Shown: in pieces, positions 1 through 6,858 of the stretch
Position numbering within the stretch: the stretch's first letter is position 1
Layout: each line of letters starts with the position of its first letter
DNA from: Spirochaetaceae bacterium
GTDB lineage: Bacteria > Spirochaetota > Spirochaetia > PWKH01
DNA length: 18,328 nucleotides
Reading direction: 5' to 3'
Assembly (NCBI GenBank): GCA_003557605.1
Contig: PWNW01000327.1
Location: 1-18,328 of the forward strand
Translations under genes and position numbers: made by a program
The notes under the pieces: model-generated
Told to the model about the DNA's origin: nothing
Seen by the model: only the letters and a program-made list of their open reading frames with translations
The model's database searches: none

Positions 1-221
1 AGGATATATCTCTGTTTTTTCAGGTTATTACCGGGAAACACAGAGATATATCCTGCCAGGCAGTACGGGAAGGAATATGCCTGAACAGCGGTGCTGCACT
101 GTACACCGCAGGCCGTGCAGAAAGCATTGCCGACGGGTACCGCAAGGCGGCATCCCTGATTGATGACGGGACTGCAGCAAAGTATGTAGACCGACTGAAG
201 GAGCAGAACCGTGGAACGTGA
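1..221 (+). CDS. trpD: anthranilate phosphoribosyltransferase, C-terminal end (partial)
   Basis: Only the last 72 or so residues are in the window, read in the frame beginning at base 3 and ending at TGA 219-221. The tail contains LNSGAALYTAGRAESIADGY followed by a run of Ala/Lys and a final amphipathic helix. This matches the C-terminus of TrpD, where the family has an N-x-x-A-x-L-Y-x-A-G motif followed by a helix carrying a conserved 'G..kA...i..G.A'. TrpD transfers phosphoribose from PRPP to anthranilate in the second committed step of tryptophan synthesis. Its stop overlaps the proposed GTG start of trpCF by 11 bp, so the two are probably translationally coupled. The identification rests on this short tail and on the following trpCF-trpB-trpA order. 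The catalytic PRPP-binding part lies outside the window. Confidence 0.85.
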   Translation, partial: DISLFFQVITGKHRDISCQAVREGICLNSGAALYTAGRAESIADGYRKAASLIDDGTAAKYVDRLKEQNRGT

Positions 222-1638
222 CATCTTAATGGAAATAGCCGGAGCAAGGAACCGGTACCGGAGGGAGGAGCAGCGGCAGGTGTTTAAGCTCACCGGCAAA
301 ACACGTCATGCTCCCCTGGTCCCCTTCTTTGCAGAGCCTGGTCTGATTTGCGAAATTAAGCGCCGCTCCCCAAGCAGGGGAAGGATCATTGGTGATTCAT
401 CCATTGATGAAATCCTCGAAACCTATATTCATGGGGGAGCGCACCGGTTCTCAATCCTCACCGAAGCAGACAGCTTCGGGGGAAGCTGCGAAGACCTCTT
501 CCGGCTGAAGCAGAAGCATCCTGAATATGCATTCCTCCGCAAGGATTTCCTGCTCTCCCGGGAAGATATTACCGAGTCATATTTCCTCGGAGCTGATGCG
601 GTGCTGCTTATCGGCGAACTGCTCGACTTGCCCCTGCTTGAGTCCCTCACCAGGGAAGCTCATCGGTACAATCTGCAGGTGCTCACGGAGGTGCACTCCC
701 TGAAGCTTGCGAAGGCCGTGCTGAGCTCGGCATCCGATGCACAATCCCGTCCCGATGCCCTGGGCATCAACTCCCGGGACCTGAGGGACTTTACGGTAAA
801 CACAAAAATTCCCTTTGCCGCAGCAGGGAGCTTCGGCACTACTATTCCCCTGATTTTTGAGTCTGGAGTTCATGAGGAGATGACCGTTCGCCTAGCCGGC
901 AGCAGCGGATTCCACGGGGTGCTCATCGGGGAAGCCTGCATGCGAAGCGGTTCTCAGACGGTGAAACATTATATTGAAGCATTCAAGAAAGGAGCCGAAG
1001 GTCCTCCGGCGCTCTTCTCCCGGCTCATGGCCCGATATCGCCGCCGTCCTCTGGTGAAGATCTGCGGCATCACCAGACGGGAGGATGCCCAGGCGGCAGT
1101 CCGGCTGGGGGCCGACATCCTCGGCTTTGTGCTGGCACCGTCTCCCCGAAGCATTTCCCTTGAGGATCTTGCATCATTCAGCGATGTGGATGCACTGAAA
1201 TGTGCGGTGGTCCAGAATCCGGACGAACAGATGGTGCAGGTCCTGAGAGACCGCATCCAGGAGGGCCAGATCCATGGAGTGCAGCTTCACGGAAGCGAAT
1301 CACCGGAGCTTGCGTCTCAGTTTCAGGGAAATGCCTGCAAGGCCCTGGTGCTTGGGCCCTCCGGGCTTTCCCCTGCTTCAGAAGCATACGGCCCCTTTAC
1401 CCTTATTGATCTTCCCAAGGAACGACATGCTTCAACCCTTGCTGACATTCCCGATGAGAAGCTGCTGCATCAGAACTTTCTTGCCGGAGGAATCACCCCT
1501 GAGCTCCTCCCTGAAATCCTCGGAAGGTTCAACCCCCTGCTCATCGACATCGCCTCTGGAATTGAGTCTTCCCCGGGCATCAAGGATCATCGGAAGATGG
1601 AGCAGCTGTTCACCATATTGGAGAAAACCTATGGCTAG
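211..1638 (+). CDS. trpCF: bifunctional indole-3-glycerol-phosphate synthase / phosphoribosylanthranilate isomerase
   Basis: A 475-residue fusion of two (beta/alpha)8 barrels in TrpC-TrpF order, the same arrangement as the enterobacterial enzyme. The isomerase half converts phosphoribosylanthranilate to CdRP, and the synthase half closes the indole ring. In the TrpC domain (about 1-265) the catalytic set known from the family is visible: E48 and K50 (ICEIKRRSPS), K111 (LRKDF), E160, N187, and E218-S219. In the TrpF domain (about 278-475) the KICGITR motif supplies the general-base Cys (C284). D446 (LLIDIASG) is the acid, followed by the phosphate-loop motif SPGIKD. Both active sites therefore look intact. 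I chose GTG at 211 because GAAGGAG lies 6 bp upstream. An in-frame ATG at 229 is the alternative. The gene overlaps trpD by 11 bp and trpB by 8 bp. Confidence 0.96.
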   Translation: MERDILMEIAGARNRYRREEQRQVFKLTGKTRHAPLVPFFAEPGLICEIKRRSPSRGRIIGDSSIDEILETYIHGGAHRFSILTEADSFGGSCEDLFRLKQKHPEYAFLRKDFLLSREDITESYFLGADAVLLIGELLDLPLLESLTREAHRYNLQVLTEVHSLKLAKAVLSSASDAQSRPDALGINSRDLRDFTVNTKIPFAAAGSFGTTIPLIFESGVHEEMTVRLAGSSGFHGVLIGEACMRSGSQTVKHYIEAFKKGAEGPPALFSRLMARYRRRPLVKICGITRREDAQAAVRLGADILGFVLAPSPRSISLEDLASFSDVDALKCAVVQNPDEQMVQVLRDRIQEGQIHGVQLHGSESPELASQFQGNACKALVLGPSGLSPASEAYGPFTLIDLPKERHASTLADIPDEKLLHQNFLAGGITPELLPEILGRFNPLLIDIASGIESSPGIKDHRKMEQLFTILEKTYG

Positions 1639-2839
1639 ATATTTTGGAACCTTCGGCGGCCAGTATGTCGGCGAAGTGCTCAAACCTGCCTTGTTTGAGC
1701 TGGAACGTGCCATGACGGAGATACTTCCCGGCAGTGAATTTCGCAGGGAGTACAGTCATCTGCTGCGCAGCTACGCAGGACGCCCTACCCCGCTGTGCCG
1801 GGCTGACAACCTTACCCGGGAGCTGGGGGGAGCAGAGATATACATCAAACTTGAAGGGCTGGCGCAGACCGGTGCCCATAAGATCAACAATGCCCTCGGT
1901 CAGGTGCTGCTGGCAAAGCTGATGGGCAAGCAGCGGGTTATCGCAGAGACAGGTGCCGGGCAGCACGGGGTAGCAGTTGCCGCCAGTGCGGCAAAGCTGG
2001 GGCTGGAATGCGAGGTGTTCATGGGTTCGGCTGACATTGAGCGCCAGCAGCCCAATGTGTTTCTGATGAAGCAGTTTGGGGCTGAAGTCCATCCTGTCGA
2101 AGACGGCTCAAAGACCTTGAAGGATGCGGTCAATGCTGCACTGAAATGCTGGATTGAAGAGTCATCCAGGACCTTCTACGTCCTGGGATCTGCCCTAGGG
2201 CCCTATCCCTATCCAGACCTGGTTCGGGAGTTCCAGCAGATCATCGGCATTGAGACAAAACAGCAGCTCTCGGATATGACAGGAAGGCTTCCCGATACGG
2301 TAATCGCCTGCTGCGGCGGAGGATCAAACGCCGTGGGCATGTTCAGCGCCTTCCTTGATGATCCGGTGCGGCTGATTGCCGTTGAGGCCGGAGGCACCGG
2401 GGACAAACCGGGGGAGCATGCAGTGAGGATGGGCAAGGACCGTACCATGGGAATCATTGAAGGATACAAGTCATACTTCCTCCAGGATCCTGACGGACAG
2501 GTTCAGCTCACCCACTCCATCTCCGCCGGACTTGACTATGCAGGAATCGGACCGGAACTTGCTTACCTCGGCGATGCCGGGCGTATTGAGTTTGCCCGGG
2601 CGACGGACAGCGACGTGCTGGAGGCATACAGCCGGTTTGCCTCCCGGGAAGGTCTGCTGTGCGCCCTTGAATCGGCCCATGCCGCCTCCGAGGTGCTTAA
2701 GCAGGCTCCGCAGATGGAGAAAGGGAGCATCCTGGTGATGAATATGTCAGGGAGAGGCGACAAGGACATCTTCATCACCGCGGGCAGGCTCTATCCCGAA
2801 GAATGGAAGCAGTACCTGCTGAGGGAGGCGGCGAAATGA
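1631..2839 (+). CDS. trpB: tryptophan synthase beta chain
   Basis: A 402-residue PLP enzyme that condenses indole with serine to give tryptophan, working as an alpha2-beta2 complex with TrpA. The PLP lysine is K84 in GAHKINNALGQ. The catalytic glutamate is E106 (IAETGAGQHG), the PLP phosphate loop is GGGSN at 229-233, and the C-terminal SGRGDKD motif is present. The length and the N-terminal YFGTFGGQYV match the classical TrpB1 type rather than the TrpB2 type. The reading frame is open far upstream, inside trpCF, but the start is fixed at ATG 1631. TTGGAG lies about 8 bp before it and the family N-terminus begins there. It overlaps the trpCF stop by 8 bp and shares ATGA with trpA. Confidence 0.98.
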   Translation: MARYFGTFGGQYVGEVLKPALFELERAMTEILPGSEFRREYSHLLRSYAGRPTPLCRADNLTRELGGAEIYIKLEGLAQTGAHKINNALGQVLLAKLMGKQRVIAETGAGQHGVAVAASAAKLGLECEVFMGSADIERQQPNVFLMKQFGAEVHPVEDGSKTLKDAVNAALKCWIEESSRTFYVLGSALGPYPYPDLVREFQQIIGIETKQQLSDMTGRLPDTVIACCGGGSNAVGMFSAFLDDPVRLIAVEAGGTGDKPGEHAVRMGKDRTMGIIEGYKSYFLQDPDGQVQLTHSISAGLDYAGIGPELAYLGDAGRIEFARATDSDVLEAYSRFASREGLLCALESAHAASEVLKQAPQMEKGSILVMNMSGRGDKDIFITAGRLYPEEWKQYLLREAAK

Positions 2840-3561
2840 GGAACATCAAGATCATGGCCCACCTGGTGGCTGGGTATCCCGACGAAGCATCCTGCATCCA
2901 GGCCATCCATGCCCTTGCTGATGCAGGAGTGGAGATTGCTGAGCTGCAAATTCCCTTTTCTGATCCCACCGCCGACGGTGAAGTGATCACCAGAGCATCC
3001 CAAAAGGCCCTGGATGCGGGATTCAGGGTCAGGGACATCTGGAGGTACATCGACACGGCGAAGTCACTTGGATTTGAGGAAGTTCATGTCATGACCTATG
3101 GAAACATTGTATACAGATGGGGAGTGCGAAGTTTTCTCGAGGAGATGCACTCCCGGGGCATCACGGGGGTGATCGTGCCGGACCTGCCCCTTGAGGATGA
3201 TGACCGATTCTATGCTGCAGCCCGGGAGATCGGGATCGGGGCCCTGCCGGTGGCTGTGCCGAACATGACGCCCCAGCGCAAAGCACTGCTGAAGAGCACC
3301 GCATCGGAAATGGTCTACGCCGCCCTCAGGCAGGGGGTTACCGGCAGAAGCACAGATATCACCGGGGAGTCAAGGGAGTTTCTGCGCTCCCTTGACATCC
3401 CGAAGATTTATGCGGGGTTCGGCATCTCCTCACGGGAGCAGGTGCTTTCCCTGGAGCAGTTTGCCTATGCAGCGGTGATCGGCTCCCACATAACCAGGGC
3501 CCTCGGATCGGGAAGAAACGCCTATGAATCAGTGAGAAATGCCGTAGAGCGCTGCCTCTGA
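2836..3561 (+). CDS. trpA: tryptophan synthase alpha chain
   Basis: A 241-residue (beta/alpha)8 enzyme that splits indole-3-glycerol phosphate into indole and glyceraldehyde-3-phosphate and channels indole to TrpB. The catalytic pair, spaced 11 residues apart as in the E. coli enzyme, is E36 and D47 (AELQIPFSDPTADG). The glycine-bearing phosphate loop is seen as QGVTGRS and YAGFGIS. The ATG at 2836 overlaps the trpB stop as ATGA, and GAGGGAGG lies about 8 bp upstream, so the start is well supported. The protein is short at the N-terminus compared with the enterobacterial version (about 268 residues) but similar to other compact TrpA proteins. It is the last trp gene. I see no intrinsic terminator in the 19 bp before the next gene. 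Confidence 0.96.
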   Translation: MRNIKIMAHLVAGYPDEASCIQAIHALADAGVEIAELQIPFSDPTADGEVITRASQKALDAGFRVRDIWRYIDTAKSLGFEEVHVMTYGNIVYRWGVRSFLEEMHSRGITGVIVPDLPLEDDDRFYAAAREIGIGALPVAVPNMTPQRKALLKSTASEMVYAALRQGVTGRSTDITGESREFLRSLDIPKIYAGFGISSREQVLSLEQFAYAAVIGSHITRALGSGRNAYESVRNAVERCL

Positions 3562-3564
3562 CTG

Positions 3565-3573
3565 TGGTATACT
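3565..3573 (+). promoter_or_regulatory. extended -10 promoter giving a probably leaderless transcript
   Basis: TGG followed by TATACT (3568-3573) forms an extended -10 element only four bases after the trpA stop. Only seven bases separate the hexamer from the ATG at 3581, so a transcript starting at the usual distance would begin at about the A of the start codon. There is no purine-rich ribosome site before the ATG. No convincing -35 is seen, which is common for extended -10 promoters. Read-through from the trp operon is an alternative way to express the gene. Confidence 0.5.
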
Positions 3574-3580
3574 CCATTTC

Positions 3581-5215
3581 ATGGAGCATGACTGGAGAAA
3601 CAGCACCGTAATCTACCAAATATATCCCCGCTCGTTCAGCGACTCCAACGGCGACGGCATCGGCGACATACGGGGAATTATTGAGAACCTCGATTATCTC
3701 CAGGACCTGGGGGTTGAAACCCTCTGGATTTCTCCGATGTACCCGTCTCCCCAGCGTGATTTCGGCTACGACATCAGCGACTTCAGGGGCATTGACCCGA
3801 CCTTCGGCACCATGGATGATTTTGGCACCCTTGCTTCGGAGGTGCACCGAAGGAATATGAAGCTGCTGCTGGACATGGTGCTCAACCACACCAGCGACTC
3901 CCATCCCTGGTTTAAAGAATCCAGGTCATCCAAGGACAACCCGAAACGGGACTGGTATGTCTGGAGAGGGGGAGCAAAGAGACCAAACAACTGGCAGAGC
4001 ATGGTCCACGGAAGCGGCTGGCATTTCGACAACCGCACCGAATCCTGGTACTGGGCGTCCTTCCTTCCCTTTCAGCCTGACCTAAACTGGAGAAACCCCG
4101 AGGTGCATGCCTATATGACCGACACCCTCCGGTTCTGGCTTGACCGGGGAGCCGACGGATTCCGCCTGGACATCTTTGATGCAGTCCTGGAGGATGCATC
4201 ACTGAGGAACAATCCCTTTGCCTTCAAGATCATACCCGATCTTTCCAGGGGGTACGGCATGTTCCAGAAGACGGTATACAACCGTCATATCCCTGAGAAC
4301 TTTGCCCTTGCCCAGGAGATCAGGAAGATTGCTGAACCGCGAAAGAAACTGCTCATCGGAGAGGTCTTCGGCACCTCCGACATTCTCAGGGCTTACTGCG
4401 GCACCAGCAAGCCCGACGGACTGAACCTGGTCTTCCAGTTCCAATGTCTCACTTCCCCGGTGACATCATCATCCTACCGGAAGCTGATCCAGGAAGCTGA
4501 AGCATGGTTTCCCCCGCCCTTCACCCCCACCTGGGTGTTCGGGAACCATGACCGAAGAAGGAGCATTGAGCAGTGCAGGGGACGAAGAGATCCGGAAAAA
4601 CTGCGTACCCTCTTCAGGCTCACTGTCCGGGGAGTGCCCTGCATCTACTACGGAGAGGAGATCGGCATGGGGCAGCAGAATATTCCGATTCACACTTCCC
4701 AGGATGCGGTTGCCCAGCTGCTGATGAAGCGGTATCCCTCCTTTGCGGTCTCTCTCATCGACCGCTTGATGCATGGCGCAGTAAACCGGGACAGCTGCAG
4801 GACTCCTATGCAGTGGAACAGCAGCTCCAACGCAGGGTTCTGCAGCAGCGATGCTGAACCCTGGCTCCCGGTGCCCGACAGTCCGGAAGAAACTACCGTA
4901 GAGGCCCAGCAGCAGGACCCTGATTCTCTGCTCAACTGCCACAGGGCCCTGCTTCAGCTGCGAAACAGATTGTCCCCGCTGAAGCACGGCACCCTTACCC
5001 TCCTTGATACCCCTGATCCCGTGCTGGGGTATATCAGGGAAAAGGACGGTCAGACAGCGGCAATGCTGCTGAACTTTTCCGATGCCCCCTCCAGAGTTTC
5101 CCTGGACCAGTACAGCATACCGAAGAAGCTGGTGTACTCCACCGCCGGGAAGAGGAACAGTCCTGAAGATGAAATTACCCTTGCTCCGTGGGAGGGGACA
5201 GTCTTTTTCTCCTGA
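3581..5215 (+). CDS. GH13 family alpha-glucosidase / oligo-1,6-glucosidase type glycoside hydrolase
   Basis: A 544-residue cytoplasmic enzyme (no signal peptide) of glycoside hydrolase family 13. It probably releases glucose from short alpha-glucosides. The barrel motifs are all present: YQIYPRSFSDSNGDGIGD near the N-terminus, DMVLNH (98-103), the nucleophile D197 in GFRLD, the acid/base E261 in LIGEVFG, and the third acid D324 in GNHD. A domain B with PNNW (135-138) and QPDLNW precedes the nucleophile. RTPMQW (407-412) is typical of the oligo-1,6-glucosidase, alpha-glucosidase and trehalose-6-phosphate hydrolase branch. A short C-terminal beta domain ends the protein. The exact substrate cannot be told from motifs. 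ATG 3581 is used because YQIYPRSF starts 11 residues in, as in the family, although it has no Shine-Dalgarno sequence. Its position directly behind trpA is unusual for a sugar enzyme. Confidence 0.92.
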   Translation: MEHDWRNSTVIYQIYPRSFSDSNGDGIGDIRGIIENLDYLQDLGVETLWISPMYPSPQRDFGYDISDFRGIDPTFGTMDDFGTLASEVHRRNMKLLLDMVLNHTSDSHPWFKESRSSKDNPKRDWYVWRGGAKRPNNWQSMVHGSGWHFDNRTESWYWASFLPFQPDLNWRNPEVHAYMTDTLRFWLDRGADGFRLDIFDAVLEDASLRNNPFAFKIIPDLSRGYGMFQKTVYNRHIPENFALAQEIRKIAEPRKKLLIGEVFGTSDILRAYCGTSKPDGLNLVFQFQCLTSPVTSSSYRKLIQEAEAWFPPPFTPTWVFGNHDRRRSIEQCRGRRDPEKLRTLFRLTVRGVPCIYYGEEIGMGQQNIPIHTSQDAVAQLLMKRYPSFAVSLIDRLMHGAVNRDSCRTPMQWNSSSNAGFCSSDAEPWLPVPDSPEETTVEAQQQDPDSLLNCHRALLQLRNRLSPLKHGTLTLLDTPDPVLGYIREKDGQTAAMLLNFSDAPSRVSLDQYSIPKKLVYSTAGKRNSPEDEITLAPWEGTVFFS

Positions 5216-5230
5216 AGATCAAGGAATTTT

Positions 5231-5288
5231 TTTGTTTACAATAATATCTTATAAATGTATACTAAATACTATCAATATTGTAAACAAA
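5231..5288. promoter_or_regulatory. perfect 13-bp inverted repeat flanking the promoter (putative paired operator)
   Basis: TTTGTTTACAATA at 5231-5243 is repeated in perfect inverted orientation as TATTGTAAACAAA at 5276-5288, with 32 bp between the arms. Each arm is itself palindromic around a TTGT-NN-ACAA core, so each can be read as one repressor dimer site. The left site covers the -35 hexamer and the right site lies about 6-18 bp past the predicted transcription start. This is the geometry of dual-operator repression. The regulator is not encoded next to it. An RNA hairpin is less likely, because the left arm would not be transcribed from this promoter. Confidence 0.65.
5235..5263 (+). 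promoter_or_regulatory. sigma-70 type promoter of the MttB-family gene
   Basis: TTTACA (5235-5240) and TATACT (5258-5263) are separated by exactly 17 bp, with TG immediately before the -10. The predicted start is near 5270, giving a leader of about 55 nt to the ATG at 5325. The whole 109-bp gap is strikingly AT-rich against GC-rich neighbours. The -35 lies inside the left arm of a perfect inverted repeat, described separately. Confidence 0.65.
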
Positions 5289-5324
5289 TACGAAAATAGG
5301 GATAAGACTCCCGGGAGAGATGAA

Positions 5325-6737
5325 ATGACTGCCATTACCGACATCCAGGTGGAACAAATACGGGAAGCAGCGGAACATCTGCTGGAAAACGTGGGCTTTG
5401 TCGTCCAGAACGAACGAATTCTCGCCCTTGCAAAGCAGGAGGGAGCAGCGGTGGACGAAGCAGGATGGAGGATCAGGATGCCTCGAAAACTGCTGCGTGA
5501 CCTTCTGGAACTTGCCCCGAAGCAGTTCGTCATTGCCGGTCTGGACGGGCGTGAGCACCTTCGAGGCGGGACAAAACGGGGTTTTTCAGCCATCGTCACC
5601 GACCCCTGGATTATCGACTATGAAACCCAGCTCCCCCGGCGGCCGAATCTGGAGGATGTCCGGCGGAACACCATCCTGGGGCAGAAGCTCGAAGGGGTGG
5701 TGCAGATGAGCAGGATGGACTTTCCAGTTACGGACTTCCAGGATGAAACATCAAGCCTCCGGGCGCTGGAGGAACACCTGATGCATCAGAACAAGCATAT
5801 CATGTTCATGCCCGCATCAATGGAGAGCTATCTGGAATTCAAGGAAATCGCAGAGATCCTGACCGGCGGAGAGGACCCGGGGGAAAAACGGGTCCTCAGT
5901 GTTGCCGCAGCTGTGGTCAGTCCCTTCATGGTAGGGGCATGGAACGCCGAGATGCTGGTTGATGCCTGTGACAGCGGGTATGTCATTGCGACAACTATCT
6001 GCCCTATGGCCGGCACCACCTCCCCATTCAGCAAGATCGGCACCCTGCTGCAGGGGCATGCCGAAAGCATCTTTATGGTTGCACTGGCCCAGCCGATCCG
6101 CCCAGGCACTCCAATATCCTACGGGTTCGGTGCATCAGTCACCGATATGCAGGGCGGTCACGACAGGTACTACATTCTTGATACAGCCCTCTATACCGCT
6201 GCAAAATGCCGGCTTGCTGCATCCTACGGACTTCCCGTGACAGCTGCTTGCGGAGGAGGCATGACCTGCCGCTATGATCCCCAGAACGGTGCCGAGGGAA
6301 TGATTTTCATGCAGGCCGCTATGGAGACCGGTGCAGATCTTTTTTCCGGCATTGGCTCCTGCTTCAATGCCATCGGAATGTCTTCTGAGATGATGCTCAT
6401 CCAGCACGCCTGGTACGATGCGGTCATGTTCCTGGAGGCAGGTATTAATACTGAAGGGCTCCAACGGGCTGTGCAGAGCCTGGAGGAAGCGGGACCGGGG
6501 GGCAACTTCCTTACCGATGATATCACCCTTGAGAACCTGCGAAGCCGCGAGTTTTTCCAAAATGCACTGTTTGACTATTCCGGCGGCAGCAGTGAAGGAA
6601 CATCCCTCCTGCAGAAGGCGCATGAACAAGTTGAGGAGATGACCAAAAACTTCGAATCACCACTGCCCGGCACAGTACAGGAAAATCTGCGGCGATACTT
6701 CGCCCGCCGGTATCAGACTATGGAGTCTCATTCATGA
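5325..6737 (+). CDS. MttB-superfamily (non-pyrrolysine) corrinoid-dependent methyltransferase
   Basis: A 470-residue protein of the trimethylamine methyltransferase (MttB) superfamily. These enzymes move a methyl group from a methylamine or betaine to the Co(I) corrinoid of a partner protein. Family features seen: an N-terminal helix ending in HLLENVGFVV, the TTICPMAGTTSP stretch (223-234), the barrel segment ITAACGGG-like CGGG at 309-312, and the acidic-aromatic end of the barrel around QHAWYDAVMFLEAGI. The frame runs to TGA without an internal amber codon, so it belongs with the non-Pyl homologues, such as glycine-betaine and proline-betaine methyltransferases, and not with true trimethylamine MttB. 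ATG 5325 follows GGGAGAGA. The open frame extends upstream, but into AT-rich promoter DNA. No corrinoid protein (MttC), reactivase or methyltransferase partner is in the window. The substrate is unknown. Confidence 0.9.
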   Translation: MTAITDIQVEQIREAAEHLLENVGFVVQNERILALAKQEGAAVDEAGWRIRMPRKLLRDLLELAPKQFVIAGLDGREHLRGGTKRGFSAIVTDPWIIDYETQLPRRPNLEDVRRNTILGQKLEGVVQMSRMDFPVTDFQDETSSLRALEEHLMHQNKHIMFMPASMESYLEFKEIAEILTGGEDPGEKRVLSVAAAVVSPFMVGAWNAEMLVDACDSGYVIATTICPMAGTTSPFSKIGTLLQGHAESIFMVALAQPIRPGTPISYGFGASVTDMQGGHDRYYILDTALYTAAKCRLAASYGLPVTAACGGGMTCRYDPQNGAEGMIFMQAAMETGADLFSGIGSCFNAIGMSSEMMLIQHAWYDAVMFLEAGINTEGLQRAVQSLEEAGPGGNFLTDDITLENLRSREFFQNALFDYSGGSSEGTSLLQKAHEQVEEMTKNFESPLPGTVQENLRRYFARRYQTMESHS

Positions 6738-6773
6738 AATGAATCTGCTGCACCGAAAAAAATCGTATTTCTC

Positions 6774-6789
6774 TTTCTCATATGAAAAA
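6774..6789. promoter_or_regulatory. operator-like palindrome upstream of the permease gene
   Basis: TTTCTCATATGAAAAA is a 16-bp palindrome with one mismatched pair, centred on TCATATGA. It overlaps the candidate -35 (TTCTCA, 6775-6780) of the permease promoter, so a bound protein would block transcription. The sequence is unlike the TTGTNNACAA sites before the MttB gene. Confidence 0.4.
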
Positions 6790-6802
6790 AGTGCTTTATA
6801 CT
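6775..6802 (+). promoter_or_regulatory. candidate promoter of the permease gene
   Basis: A weak -35 TTCTCA (6775-6780) and -10 TATACT (6797-6802) are separated by 16 bp. The -10 hexamer is the same as that proposed for the GH13 and MttB genes. The leader to the ATG would be about 50 nt. I looked for purine-riboswitch core sequences in 6738-6858 and saw none. Confidence 0.45.
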
Positions 6803-6858
6803 CATACATAGTCTTTTTCCGTTCCAGGAAAATACATCAAAGCAGTATGGAGGTGTCT

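Noticed and set aside
5205..5238. Possible intrinsic terminator after the GH13 gene: a small stem TCCT/AGGA followed by seven T residues.
   Set aside because: The stem is only four to five base pairs with an eight-base loop, too weak to call. The T run is part of the AT-rich operator region.
5325..6737. True pyrrolysine-containing trimethylamine methyltransferase.
   Set aside because: The frame is continuous without an internal amber codon and ends at TGA, so it is a non-Pyl homologue.
6738..6858. Purine riboswitch upstream of the nucleobase-type permease.
   Set aside because: None of the conserved junction sequences of the purine aptamer is seen. The gap is better explained by a promoter with a palindrome.
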